Positions 43,997-52,980 of a DNA stretch of 64,000 nucleotides are shown here, piece after piece. Each line of letters opens with the position of its first letter. Positions within the stretch are counted from its first letter, which is position 1. The position numbers and the translations under genes are program-made. Below the pieces are notes generated by a model. The model was not told where the DNA came from and did not search any database. It saw only the letters and a program-made list of their open reading frames with translations. This DNA is from JAMZMI01 sp047632435 (lineage in GTDB: Bacteria; Bacteroidota; Bacteroidia; Cytophagales; Cyclobacteriaceae): contig JBLICU010000003.1 in assembly GCA_047632435.1 (NCBI GenBank), forward strand, positions 1 to 64,000, read 5' to 3'.

Positions 43997-44145
43997 AAGC
44001 TGAGGCGAAATTAATTATTGTCTGTATATCCACCGCAGGATTACCACTTATGTCTTTCAATTACTACTTTATTATTGCTATTCTAAGGGCAATTACCAGT
44101 TGTAATAATTCACACAGCACATTCGAATGTTGATCATACTAATTT

Positions 44146-44153
44146 TACCTTTG
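44146..44153 (+). promoter_or_regulatory. -7 box TACCTTTG
   Basis: Exact match to TAnnTTTG, 16 bases before the ATG at 44169. Its position inside the longer frame supports 44169 over 44127 as the start of the E1 gene. Confidence 0.5.
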
Positions 44154-44168
44154 ATGCAAATACCAAAT

Positions 44169-46145
44169 ATGTTTTTTGATCGAAAAAATCGAACTGATCA
44201 GCAACTCATTTCTATTTATGAGTCGTTGGTTCTACCCCGCCTGATTGAAGAGAAAATGCTTGTTTTACTTAGGCAAGGTAAAATTAGCAAATGGTTTTCT
44301 GGAATTGGCCAGGAGGCTATTTCTGTTGGTGCAGCCCTGGCACTTGATTCAGACGAATACATATTGCCAATGCATCGAAACCTTGGGGTTTTTACCGCAA
44401 GAGATATAAAGCTGACACAACTTTTCGAACAGTTCAGAGGCACAATGGGTGGTTTTACCAAAGGGCGCGATCGTTCGTTTCATTTTGGAAGCTCAGAACA
44501 CAAAATAGTAGGGATGATCTCTCACTTGGGGCCACAGCTTGGAGTAGCTGATGGAATTGCACTTGCCAATTTGCTCGACAAAGAGCCAAAAGCAACCATT
44601 GTCTTTTCTGGCGATGGCGGGGCGAGTGAGGGGGATTTTCATGAGGCAATCAACGTGGCATCAGTTTGGAACCTGCCAGTGATTTTCATCATTGAAAACA
44701 ATGGCTATGGTTTGTCCACACCCAGTAATGAACAATTCAATTTTGAATCATTTACTGTGAAAGGGCCAGCCTACGGTATAGAGGCAGTAAGCCTGGAAGG
44801 AAATAATATTCTCGAAGTTTTAAATGAGCTTGAGCCTTTGGTGGAAAATATCCGGCAGCATCCACGACCAATCATTTTTGAAGCGAAAACTTTTCGCATG
44901 AGAGGACATGAGGAGGCGTCAGGGACTAAATATGTGCCATCGGAGCTGATGGAATATTGGGCGAAAAAAGATCCTATCAGTAATTATGAAAATTATCTCC
45001 TGACTGAAAATGTGATTTCAGCAGATGAGCTAGAAAAAATCAAAAAGAATTTCAAGACGGAAATCTCAGACGCAGTGAAAAAGGCATTTGCTGAAGATTT
45101 GGTTGTAGCAGATACTTCACAAGAAGTTGCGGATGTGTTTTATCCATTTGAGCAAAAAGTAATTCAACCTAGTTCTGATAAAAAATCCAACCGTCGTTAT
45201 GTAGATGCGATTTCTGACGGCTTGAGGCAAAGCATGCAAAAATATCCTGAATTGGTATTGATGGGTCAGGACATAGCTGAATATGGGGGTGTATTTAAAA
45301 TCACCGAAGGTTTTGTGGAGGCATTTGGTAGAGATAGGGTTAGAAATACACCACTTTGTGAATCTGCGATTATCGGAGCAGCTCTTGGGCTGTCGATTAT
45401 GAATAAAAAATCCATGGTGGAAATGCAGTTTGCTGATTTTGTCACTTGCGGATTTAACCAAATCGTAAACAACCTTGCCAAAAGCCATTATAGATGGGGG
45501 CAAAAAGTAGATGTGGTTGTCAGAATGCCAACTGGAGCCGGAGTTGCGGCAGGGCCTTTTCATTCCCAATCAAATGAGGCGTGGTTTTTTCATACACCAG
45601 GACTGAAAATCGTGTATCCTTCCAACCCATATGATGCAAAAGGTTTATTGAATGCAGCGATAGAAGATCCAAATCCTTATTTGTTTTTTGAGCATAAGCT
45701 CCTGTATAGATCTATCAATGAAGACATTCCGGAGGATTATTATACCATAGAAGTCGGAAAGGCAAGTTTGGTTTCACAAGGCCATGACCTCTCCATTGTC
45801 ACCTACGGAATGGGTGTACATTGGGCAAAAGAAGCATTGGATACTTTGGGATTATCTGGAGATATTTTGGATTTACGGACTTTGGTTCCTTGGGATAAGG
45901 AAGCTGTAGCTACTAGCGTAAAGAGAACCAATCGGATGCTCATCCTTCATGAAGACTGTTTGAGCGGGGGAATTGGGGCTGAAATAGCCGCTTGGGTATC
46001 TGAAAATTGTTTTGAATCTCTGGATGCACCAGTGATTCGGGTAGGAAGCTTAGACACACCCATTCCATTTGCTGCTCCTTTGGAAGAGAATTTTTTAGCT
46101 AAAAATCAACTAAAAGATAAGATCAATCAATTATTGCGTTATTGA
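44169..46145 (+). CDS. Thiamine-dependent E1 dehydrogenase, alpha-beta fusion
   Basis: About 658 residues with both E1 subunits in one chain, a common Bacteroidota layout. The N-terminal alpha part carries the thiamine-diphosphate motif GDGGASEGDFHEAINVAS and ending ENNGYG. The beta part from about residue 340 has NRRYVDAISDGLRQSM, NTPLCESAIIGAALG and MPTGAGVAAGPFHSQS. It oxidatively decarboxylates a 2-oxoacid (branched-chain type best fits) and feeds an E2 lipoyl protein. lipA lies about 2.6 kb downstream. Start 44169 chosen over 44127 because of the -7 box between. Confidence 0.88.
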   Translation: MFFDRKNRTDQQLISIYESLVLPRLIEEKMLVLLRQGKISKWFSGIGQEAISVGAALALDSDEYILPMHRNLGVFTARDIKLTQLFEQFRGTMGGFTKGRDRSFHFGSSEHKIVGMISHLGPQLGVADGIALANLLDKEPKATIVFSGDGGASEGDFHEAINVASVWNLPVIFIIENNGYGLSTPSNEQFNFESFTVKGPAYGIEAVSLEGNNILEVLNELEPLVENIRQHPRPIIFEAKTFRMRGHEEASGTKYVPSELMEYWAKKDPISNYENYLLTENVISADELEKIKKNFKTEISDAVKKAFAEDLVVADTSQEVADVFYPFEQKVIQPSSDKKSNRRYVDAISDGLRQSMQKYPELVLMGQDIAEYGGVFKITEGFVEAFGRDRVRNTPLCESAIIGAALGLSIMNKKSMVEMQFADFVTCGFNQIVNNLAKSHYRWGQKVDVVVRMPTGAGVAAGPFHSQSNEAWFFHTPGLKIVYPSNPYDAKGLLNAAIEDPNPYLFFEHKLLYRSINEDIPEDYYTIEVGKASLVSQGHDLSIVTYGMGVHWAKEALDTLGLSGDILDLRTLVPWDKEAVATSVKRTNRMLILHEDCLSGGIGAEIAAWVSENCFESLDAPVIRVGSLDTPIPFAAPLEENFLAKNQLKDKINQLLRY

Positions 46146-46183
46146 CAAACACATAAGCCTGAGGTTCATTGGGTTTATATGAT

Positions 46184-46191
46184 TAATTTTG
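46184..46191 (+). promoter_or_regulatory. -7 box TAATTTTG
   Basis: Exact TAnnTTTG, 29 bases before the GTG of the repeat protein. No -33 TTG at the right distance. Confidence 0.4.
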
Positions 46192-46220
46192 AAGCTTTGA
46201 AATTGAGTTAAAACAGGTAG

Positions 46221-47615
46221 GTGAAGAAATCAGTGGTCATATCGCTATTATTTTTCCTTTGGTCATTTCTGATGATCGGAGAAATATCTGCGCAGTTGAT
46301 CACAGATTCTGATCGCAGACTTAAGACGCAAACTTCCAAAACACAACCATCGACAGGTGGTGCGCCTGCACCGTCAAGGTCTCCTTTTGCTGCTTTTAGG
46401 AAAAAAGAGCTCGTTGAAAGAAGGACAACCAGCGTCCTTAAAACGTATTTTCGGGATAAATCGAGCGTTACACCCAGAACGGCCTCATTTAATAGAAACA
46501 CCAAGACATTATTTCCTCAGGCCAGAACCATTCCAAGATATTCCCCTGGATCACCTTTCAAAAGTCAACAATACGCCACCTCCACGCCCAAATATTCAAA
46601 GGGCAGACCCTTTGAAAGTTATAATTTTTATCGATCTCCCAAATACTCTGCGGGTAAGGTCTGGTCCAAAACGGATTTGAGCAGAACACCTAAATATTCG
46701 GTTGCCAATGTTTGGACCAAAAAAGACTTGAATAGGACGCCAAGATATTCTTCAGGGAAACCTTTTGACGGTTATAGCTTCTCTAGAGCGCCAAGTTATT
46801 CTATAGGCCAGATTTGGACTAAAAAGGATTTAAATAAGGCGCCAAGATACTCGAAAGGTGATCCTTTTGACGGTTATAGCTTCTCTAAAGCGCCAAGTTA
46901 TTCTATAGGCCAGATTTGGACTAAAAAGGATTTAAATAAGGCGCCAAGATACTCGAAAGGTGATCCTTTTGACGGCTACAGTTTTTCTAGAGCGCCAAGT
47001 TATTCTATAGGCCAGATTTGGACTAAAAAGGATTTGAATAAGACACCAAGATATTCGAAAGGTGATCCTTATGACGGTTATAGCTTCTCCAGGGCACCAA
47101 GTTATTCTATCGGGCAGGTTTGGTCAACCAAGGATTTGAATAAATCCCCACGCTATTCTGTAGGTCTTCAATGGACTAAAAATGATCTGAACAAATCTCC
47201 AAGATATTCAGTTGGGGAAGTGTGGTCTAAGGATGATTTGGCGAAATCCCCCAGGTATTCAGTTGGTGGTCCATATGAGAATTATAAATTTTTGAACGTC
47301 CCACCTCAATATTCTACGAACAAAAATCGATTTGAGGATGACACAAGAGAAGAAAAGGAAAACAGAATATATGAGCTAGACGCAGGTTATTATACTGGTA
47401 ACTTCAAGGTCAATTGGAAAAAAACCAAAGAAATGCATCCTAGTTTTAATCACCACAACGCCAATCAATCAATTGAGATGGTACGTGAGAGTTTGAGAAA
47501 ATGGAATATTTTCTGGGTCAGAGTAAATACGAACGAAGCAGACCCGAAAGGTGTTAAGGAGAAAGTTTCGAAACCGAAATTTGATAAAAAGGAAGCAGAC
47601 ATCTGGAATGAGTAA
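46221..47615 (+). CDS. Exported protein of tandem 17-residue PxYSxG repeats
   Basis: 464 residues from GTG. A signal peptide (KKSVVISLLFFLWSFLMIGE, then ISAQ) precedes a linker and fifteen repeats from Pro105 to about residue 360. Each begins P-R/K/S-Y-S-x-G and is 17 residues, except the 18-residue first unit. Two types alternate: one with WTKKDLNK, the other with PFDGYSFS. A charged C-terminal segment follows. I do not recognise the family; a repeat surface or cell-envelope structure is likely. The end overlaps the ytxJ start by 8 bases. Confidence 0.8.
   Translation: MKKSVVISLLFFLWSFLMIGEISAQLITDSDRRLKTQTSKTQPSTGGAPAPSRSPFAAFRKKELVERRTTSVLKTYFRDKSSVTPRTASFNRNTKTLFPQARTIPRYSPGSPFKSQQYATSTPKYSKGRPFESYNFYRSPKYSAGKVWSKTDLSRTPKYSVANVWTKKDLNRTPRYSSGKPFDGYSFSRAPSYSIGQIWTKKDLNKAPRYSKGDPFDGYSFSKAPSYSIGQIWTKKDLNKAPRYSKGDPFDGYSFSRAPSYSIGQIWTKKDLNKTPRYSKGDPYDGYSFSRAPSYSIGQVWSTKDLNKSPRYSVGLQWTKNDLNKSPRYSVGEVWSKDDLAKSPRYSVGGPYENYKFLNVPPQYSTNKNRFEDDTREEKENRIYELDAGYYTGNFKVNWKKTKEMHPSFNHHNANQSIEMVRESLRKWNIFWVRVNTNEADPKGVKEKVSKPKFDKKEADIWNE
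46788..47195 (+). repeat. 102-bp tandem repeat within the coding region, four copies
   Basis: Units beginning GCGCCAAGTTATTCTAT at 46788, 46890 and 46992, and as GCACCAAGTT at 47094, are spaced exactly 102 bp. Each encodes two 17-residue units. The central copies are nearly identical at the DNA level, including silent positions, which indicates recent amplification by unequal exchange or slippage. Confidence 0.9.
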
Positions 47616-47967
47616 AATGAATTGGGAAAAACTTACATCTATTAATGAGCTTGAAAAGATTGACGAGCAATCGGTACAGGCACCTGTGGTTATATTCAAA
47701 CACAGCATAAAATGTTCTATAAGTTCAACTGCACTTGACAGAATAGAACGAAAATGGAACCAGGACAATCATCCGGCTATTAGAGCCTATTATCTTGATT
47801 TGATTTCTTATAAAGAAGTATCCAATGCAATAGCCGCAAAATATGGTGTCGTGCATCAGTCACCTCAAATTCTGATGATCGAATCAGGAAAGTGTGTATA
47901 CAATGATTCGCACTTCGGCATATCGTATGATGTGCTTTTGGATAAAATGGAACAGCTAACTGCCTGA
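47608..47967 (+). CDS. ytxJ: Bacillithiol system protein YtxJ
   Basis: About 119 residues from MSKMNWEKLTSINELEKI. A monothiol-type thioredoxin fold with active-site region IFKHSIKCSISSTALDRIE (a single Cys where bacilliredoxins have theirs) and conserved Ile/Pro before the third strand (VVHQSPQILMIES). Presumed to remove bacillithiol from proteins. It implies that the organism makes bacillithiol. The start overlaps the repeat-protein gene by 8 bases, so they are coupled. Confidence 0.85.
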   Translation: MSKMNWEKLTSINELEKIDEQSVQAPVVIFKHSIKCSISSTALDRIERKWNQDNHPAIRAYYLDLISYKEVSNAIAAKYGVVHQSPQILMIESGKCVYNDSHFGISYDVLLDKMEQLTA

Positions 47968-47976
47968 ATTTAGGTT

Positions 47977-48005
47977 TTGAACTGAGATTAGTTTCGCTAA
48001 ATTTG
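47977..48005 (+). promoter_or_regulatory. Promoter TTG-N18-TAAATTTG
   Basis: TTG at 47977-47979 and the perfect -7 box TAAATTTG at 47998-48005, 18 bases apart and 21 bases before the ATG. One of the best matches to the Bacteroidota housekeeping consensus in the window. Confidence 0.7.
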
Positions 48006-48026
48006 AATTGCTTTTAATAGTCGAAT

Positions 48027-48731
48027 ATGAAACTTACAACATTCATATTATTAATTTTTCTTTCGAATTGGGCTTCTGCTCAATTTGAAGATGAATTCGA
48101 CTATTCCACAGAATTTACTTGGGGGATTAATAAAAACACTCACAGTGCGCTTATTGGAGGCTTTGCTTTCAAGTGGGGTCAGCAAAAAAAGAGTGGTCTT
48201 TTTCATACCTATGCCATTGATATCTTGAATGTGACTAGTCCGAAGGAACAGAAGTATTATGCTTCAACTTCAGGGACAAATTTTATCTGGGGTAAAGCAA
48301 ATTATCTATATTCTATCCGATTTTTATACGGACGCGAAAAACTGTTGTACAAAAAAGCGCCGCAGCAAGGGGTGCAGATAAGCACCTTATTCGGTGGTGG
48401 ACCAACATGGGCTATCATCTCGCCCTATTACGTCTTGGGGACAAATGGTACTTATAGTAAATACACGGTGGATGTATTCCCAAGTAGAAGCTCCATTGGT
48501 GGATCCGGAAAGATATTTCAAGGGTTAGGTGAATCAGAACATCAAATTGGGCTGAATGCAAAAGCAGGTCTTTCGTTCGAATTTGGAGCGTTTAAGAATA
48601 GCGTAGCAGGATTGGAAGCAGGCTTGGCTGTTGAGGCGTTTACCAAGAAGATTCCAATTATGGCCGAGTCTGAAAATCAGGCTATATTCCGATCCTTGTA
48701 TTTCACACTTTATTGGGGAAAAAGGAGATAG
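48027..48731 (+). CDS. Outer-membrane beta-barrel-like protein
   Basis: 234 residues. A signal peptide (MKLTTFILLIFLSNWASAQF) is followed by alternating amphipathic strands with aromatic girdles (EFTWGINKNTHSALIGGFAF, YLYSIRFLYGREKLL) and a C-terminal strand ending FRSLYFTLYWGKRR. Length and pattern suggest an 8- to 10-stranded barrel. No family recognised. It has its own strong promoter. Confidence 0.7.
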   Translation: MKLTTFILLIFLSNWASAQFEDEFDYSTEFTWGINKNTHSALIGGFAFKWGQQKKSGLFHTYAIDILNVTSPKEQKYYASTSGTNFIWGKANYLYSIRFLYGREKLLYKKAPQQGVQISTLFGGGPTWAIISPYYVLGTNGTYSKYTVDVFPSRSSIGGSGKIFQGLGESEHQIGLNAKAGLSFEFGAFKNSVAGLEAGLAVEAFTKKIPIMAESENQAIFRSLYFTLYWGKRR

Positions 48732-48789
48732 TAACAATCTTTTACAACCCAAGATTTCCAATTTTTACAATCCCTTTCAATTTTAGAAT

Positions 48790-49677
48790 ATGATCGAATT
48801 ACCTACTATTTCCAACAATACCACTGAACGAGTGAAAAAACCTAATTGGTTGCGGGTGAAACTTCCTGTAGGAAAAGAGTATGCGAAAGTTCGACAAATT
48901 GTAGATCAAAATAAGCTCCATACCATTTGTGAAAGCGGGAATTGTCCAAACATGGGCGAGTGCTGGGGAGCCGGTACTGCCACTTTTATGATTTTGGGAA
49001 ATGTGTGCACCCGAAGTTGCACTTTTTGTGCAGTAGCTACAGGAAGACCACCTGAATACGATGTGGCAGAGCCACAACGTGTGGCAGAGGCGATAAAAAC
49101 GATGGGAGTGAAACACGCTGTGATTACTTCTGTGAATCGTGATGAGTTGAAGGATCGAGGTGCTGAGATATGGTATCAGACGGTAATAAAAGTGAAGGAA
49201 TTGAGTCCAATTACCACGATCGAAACACTCATCCCCGATGTTAAAAACAACTGGGATGCACTTTATAGAATGATAGACGGTGGTCAGGAGGTAGTTTCTC
49301 ATAATATGGAAACCATAGAGCGACTCTACAGAAGAGTGCGCCCACAGGCTAAATATGAAAGAAGCCTGGAGCAAACCAAACTTACGAAAGCTGCTGGAAA
49401 AAGAACGAAATCTGGAATCATGCTTGGACTGGGTGAAACACACGATGAGGTGCACAAGGCAATGGATGATTTAGCTGAAAATGGATTGGATATTTTAACC
49501 TTGGGTCAATATTTACAACCTACCAAAATGCACATCGAAGTAGCTGAATTTATTCACCCTGATCAGTTTGATGCTTATAGAGAGGAGGGCTTGAAACGAG
49601 GTTTGAAATATGTTGAATCTGGCCCCTTGGTCAGAAGCTCATATCATGCCGAAAGGCATGTAAACGTTCCGATCTAA
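48790..49677 (+). CDS. lipA: Lipoyl synthase
   Basis: Radical SAM enzyme inserting two sulfurs into octanoyl-E2 or octanoyl-H protein. 295 residues. The LipA-specific cluster is CESGNCPNMGECW, the radical SAM cluster is CTRSCTFC, and the C-terminal Arg-Ser-Ser-Tyr motif is VRSSYHAERH. It supplies lipoate for the E1/E2 complexes (E1 at 44169) and the glycine cleavage system (gcvP at 27063). It ends at the long palindromic terminator. Confidence 0.97.
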   Translation: MIELPTISNNTTERVKKPNWLRVKLPVGKEYAKVRQIVDQNKLHTICESGNCPNMGECWGAGTATFMILGNVCTRSCTFCAVATGRPPEYDVAEPQRVAEAIKTMGVKHAVITSVNRDELKDRGAEIWYQTVIKVKELSPITTIETLIPDVKNNWDALYRMIDGGQEVVSHNMETIERLYRRVRPQAKYERSLEQTKLTKAAGKRTKSGIMLGLGETHDEVHKAMDDLAENGLDILTLGQYLQPTKMHIEVAEFIHPDQFDAYREEGLKRGLKYVESGPLVRSSYHAERHVNVPI

Positions 49678-49722
49678 ATAAAAACGGGGTTAAGATTTTA
49701 AAATCTTAACCCCGTTTTTATT
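49677..49722. terminator. 46-bp perfect palindromic bidirectional terminator
   Basis: Every base pairs about the centre at 49699/49700: AATAAAAACGGGG at one end, CCCCGTTTTTATT at the other. It includes the last base of the lipA stop and lies 14 bases from the convergent AsmA stop. Both strands present GC-rich stems followed by T-tracts. Confidence 0.9.
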
Positions 49723-49736
49723 ATCAGGATTAATTG

Positions 49737-52346
49737 TTATTTCTTTTTCTTTAGCAGGTTTTTCAGTTCGTCCTTGGCTTTATCGACTGCCTCCTCTTTT
49801 TTCTCTTCGATCACTTCTTTGGCTTCTTCCTTCACCTCATCCACTTTTTCTTCTACTTTTTCTTTGGCTTCCGCCTTAACTTCCGCCACTTTCTCTTTGG
49901 CCTGCTGCTTGACCACAGCCTTTGCACCTCCAGATTGTGAACTTCCTGCAGGTTTGGCGCTCACCAATTTTACTTCGGGATCATCATATGTGCCTGAAAC
50001 TCCTAGGACAAGATCAATATTTGGACTTACGAGCTCTTTTCCACCCGTCAATGATAACAGTGCGCTATTAACCGCTGTTCCCATCTGCCCTGAAGGCACC
50101 ACAGTTAGCATTTGATAATCAAGACTGCCATCAACGCCGGAGCTTCCCGAAATAGTCGTTTTCCTTCCAGCCAAGGAAACATCAAATGCCTGAACATACA
50201 CCCGGCCTTCTGTTATCTCTACTTCCACATCTACATCATTCATGGTCATTGAACCATCTGAAGCGTCTAGCTTAGTGACTTTTGACATTGCTTTAAGCAG
50301 CTTCACATCTTTAATGGAGGCATTGGCAATGGCGATGATTCCTTTTCCTTCCATAGCTTCATATATGGGTGTCATATCATTGTTCATAGAACCGCCAATG
50401 TTGAAACTAGCACCGAATTTGCCATCCATTTTTTTTGCGAATGGAGCGAGTTTTTTTACTGTATTGAAGGATTCAAAGGCATTTGCGATTGACAAATGTT
50501 CTATTTTGAAATCAAAGTCATAGAGAGGTGAAGGCAAATCTTGCTTGGCAATGTAGGCTCCATTCATTTCAAAATGCCCATCTAAGAGATCGAATCCAAC
50601 CTTTTCTAAGGCTAGTGCACCGCCTCTCATGACCACTTTTCCCTTGAAATCTTTCAAATCGAGGCTATCATATTTGATCAAATCAATTTTGGTTGTCAAC
50701 ACGAAATCAATATTTTCTGGTATTAGAACTGCTTCCAATGAGGTAGTGTCGTCAGCGACAGTTTCTTCTTCAATTTCTTCCGTCATCCATTCGTCCACAT
50801 CCAATTTTGAAGAATTAAAATCTAAAACACCATAAACTGTTGCATTTTCATCCAGTACATATTCTAAATAATTCGAAATTTTTCCGGTCATATTCAGGTC
50901 TGTTCTTCCGGCATTTCCCTTGAAAGAGACCAGGTTAATTTCCTTAGGATTGAAAGTCATTTTAGCTGAGGAAATTCCAAATCCTTGAGGCAGGTCATCT
51001 GCTATGTATTGAAAATTGGCCAGTGACAGCTCCCCTGATGTTGCTATTTTGGTGTATTGTTCAGCTTCCAAATCAGACATTCTGCCTGATGTCATCATGG
51101 CCGTAGTGATGATCCCTTTCAGCTCCATTCCTTCCAATGGAACGATTTTCGTTATTTTCTCTATATCGAAACTGCCATTTACTTTTAGATCCCAGAAGTA
51201 GTCTTCTAAATCCTTAAAAATCAATGAGGCAGTAAATGGATTCCCTTCGATTTCCATTCCAAATTTGTCTACAATAAAACTAGTTTCCCTGAGATCAGCA
51301 GAAGGAAAATCAAATTCAGCATTGATGTTGATTTTTTCCATTGGAACCGGAGCATCTGAATAGGCAATTTTGCCTTGTTCAAGACTGAATTTGGCATTGA
51401 CTTGAGGCATTGACTCATCGTTGTAAGTTCCTTTTACATATCCAGTGAAGCCAAGAATCCCACTGGCATCCACTCCTTCCAAATAAGTCTCATAGTCACC
51501 AGGGGTAAGTGATAGCACGCTTTTCATATCAATATCTTTCCCAGAAAAATTGATATCCATATCAATGTCATTTGCCGGCATACTCACGTACCCATCCATA
51601 CCAAATATGAAATTGTTTAAAGCGAAATTATTTTCCTTGAATGTGAACTTCATCTGATCCATATCCATTGCCATGGTGATATCAGCAGCCAGTGTCTTTT
51701 TGGACATGTAAACGACACCATCATAACCTAAAGAGAATTTACCTATGACTGTATGGGTGACCATGTCAAAAATGTCCGCGCTAAAATCGCCACTCCCTGT
51801 GTGATTCAATTCATAGATTCTTGTCAGCATCGGCAAGCTTTGGTCATCATAAAGGATGTTTCCATTCCGTATTTCCCACCCTTGAAACTGGATACTAAAA
51901 TTTGCAGATTCTTCACTTGGGTCAATTTCAGTAGTTGTCTCAGTGCTTTTTGCAATGTCGTAATTGGCTTGACCGTCAGCCAACACAAGTACCTTTATAT
52001 CTGGTTCAACCAGCAGAACCGTAACAATTTTTAGTTTTTCACCTTTGATTACCGACATGATATCCAAGGTGAGTTGAAAGGACTTGATATCAACCAATGT
52101 GTCACCCTCAAAAGCACCTACTCCGGCTATACCGAAATTGTCTATGGTGAGGGATAAATCCGGAAAATTTTTAAAGACAGAAAGACTGAATTGGTCTTTG
52201 TCATAATAAACCTTTGCGTTCAGGTTGTCATCAAGCACTTTATCTACAGCAGCTTGAATGTCATCTTTGAAAATAATAGGTAAAACTGCAGCTGCGGCGA
52301 TGATGAGAATGAACAGCACACCCAAAAGGACCAAGAATTTTTTCAT
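49737..52346 (-). CDS. AsmA family protein with Lys/Glu-rich tail
   Basis: 869 residues: an N-terminal membrane anchor (FLVLLGVLFILIIAAAAVLP), a long repeating beta-rich region with AsmA N- and C-terminal domains (DLSLTIDNFGIAG; SFDIEKITKIVPLEGMELKG; GRTDLNMTGKISNYL), and a final 60-residue Lys/Glu/Ala amphipathic tail. AsmA-like proteins bridge inner and outer membrane and are linked to phospholipid transport. Single gene with a candidate promoter upstream. Confidence 0.88.
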   Translation of the reverse strand: MKKFLVLLGVLFILIIAAAAVLPIIFKDDIQAAVDKVLDDNLNAKVYYDKDQFSLSVFKNFPDLSLTIDNFGIAGVGAFEGDTLVDIKSFQLTLDIMSVIKGEKLKIVTVLLVEPDIKVLVLADGQANYDIAKSTETTTEIDPSEESANFSIQFQGWEIRNGNILYDDQSLPMLTRIYELNHTGSGDFSADIFDMVTHTVIGKFSLGYDGVVYMSKKTLAADITMAMDMDQMKFTFKENNFALNNFIFGMDGYVSMPANDIDMDINFSGKDIDMKSVLSLTPGDYETYLEGVDASGILGFTGYVKGTYNDESMPQVNAKFSLEQGKIAYSDAPVPMEKININAEFDFPSADLRETSFIVDKFGMEIEGNPFTASLIFKDLEDYFWDLKVNGSFDIEKITKIVPLEGMELKGIITTAMMTSGRMSDLEAEQYTKIATSGELSLANFQYIADDLPQGFGISSAKMTFNPKEINLVSFKGNAGRTDLNMTGKISNYLEYVLDENATVYGVLDFNSSKLDVDEWMTEEIEEETVADDTTSLEAVLIPENIDFVLTTKIDLIKYDSLDLKDFKGKVVMRGGALALEKVGFDLLDGHFEMNGAYIAKQDLPSPLYDFDFKIEHLSIANAFESFNTVKKLAPFAKKMDGKFGASFNIGGSMNNDMTPIYEAMEGKGIIAIANASIKDVKLLKAMSKVTKLDASDGSMTMNDVDVEVEITEGRVYVQAFDVSLAGRKTTISGSSGVDGSLDYQMLTVVPSGQMGTAVNSALLSLTGGKELVSPNIDLVLGVSGTYDDPEVKLVSAKPAGSSQSGGAKAVVKQQAKEKVAEVKAEAKEKVEEKVDEVKEEAKEVIEEKKEEAVDKAKDELKNLLKKKK

Positions 52347-52456
52347 TTTATGGAGTATTATTTACCAGATACCAAAATACCAAATTGTGAGCGCAAGCCC
52401 AACTACATGTCAAAAAGATAATGTTGAGTCATTTGCGAAAATCGAATTTTTGACGT

Positions 52457-52486
52457 CAGAACCTAATGCAAGAAGTTTTTAATCAA
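52457..52486 (-). promoter_or_regulatory. Promoter TTG-N18-TAGGTTCT for the AsmA gene
   Basis: On the minus strand, TTG at 52486-52484 and TAGGTTCTG at 52465-52457 are spaced 18 bases, one position short of the consensus. About 110 bases before the AsmA start. Confidence 0.4.
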
Positions 52487-52549
52487 AACGATTTTAGGTC
52501 ATGAATATTTGATCAATATACTGAAATGGAAATGACTGAATGTGGAATC

Positions 52550-52948
52550 TTATTTTTCTAGAATGAGAAAAATATCCTCCATTAACTGTAAGGAGATCTT
52601 ATTACTGCCCAGTTCATTGATGCTATAAACCATTCCAGGTGTATCCTCATCATTGATCAGAATCAACGAGTCACCTGAAACTTTCCAGATAAGAACATGA
52701 TCCAATGTGTCTTTGCTGAATACACACCCTTCAAATCCAAAGGCTTTAATATTGACACTGTCCCCAGTAAAAATGAATTTTCCTGGCATTGTAAAATCAG
52801 TGATTCCTTGAATCCCTTCAAATGATGCTGAATCGGTGATCCAAGTGGCATTCCATTCGCCATCCCAAGATGCCGGTCGTTCATCTTTTTTAGTTTCTGA
52901 GCATGCAAAAACAGCTATAAGCGAGAAGGTTAACAGATAATTGCGCAT
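52550..52948 (-). CDS. Small lipoprotein, lipocalin-like
   Basis: About 132 residues from MRNYLLTFSLIAVFACSE, a lipoprotein signal with Cys in VFAC; the frame's earlier ATG adds eight residues. The mature part (SWDGEWNATWITDSASFEGI, then IFTGDSVNIKAFGFEGC) is beta-rich with alternating strands that suggest a small barrel. No named family. Leftward, just downstream of the ALDH gene. Confidence 0.65.
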   Translation of the reverse strand: MRNYLLTFSLIAVFACSETKKDERPASWDGEWNATWITDSASFEGIQGITDFTMPGKFIFTGDSVNIKAFGFEGCVFSKDTLDHVLIWKVSGDSLILINDEDTPGMVYSINELGSNKISLQLMEDIFLILEK

Positions 52949-52980
52949 TTTTAATATTATTTTGGGAGCCAAAAATAAGG

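Noticed and set aside
44127..44168. Longer E1 start at 44127
   Set aside because: A perfect -7 box (44146-44153) lies inside it and the extra residues (MLIILILPLMQIP) are unlike E1 proteins.
46533..47300. CRISPR or intergenic satellite from regular 51/102-bp repeats
   Set aside because: The repeats lie in a single long open frame with codon-preserving period and signal peptide; they are protein repeats.
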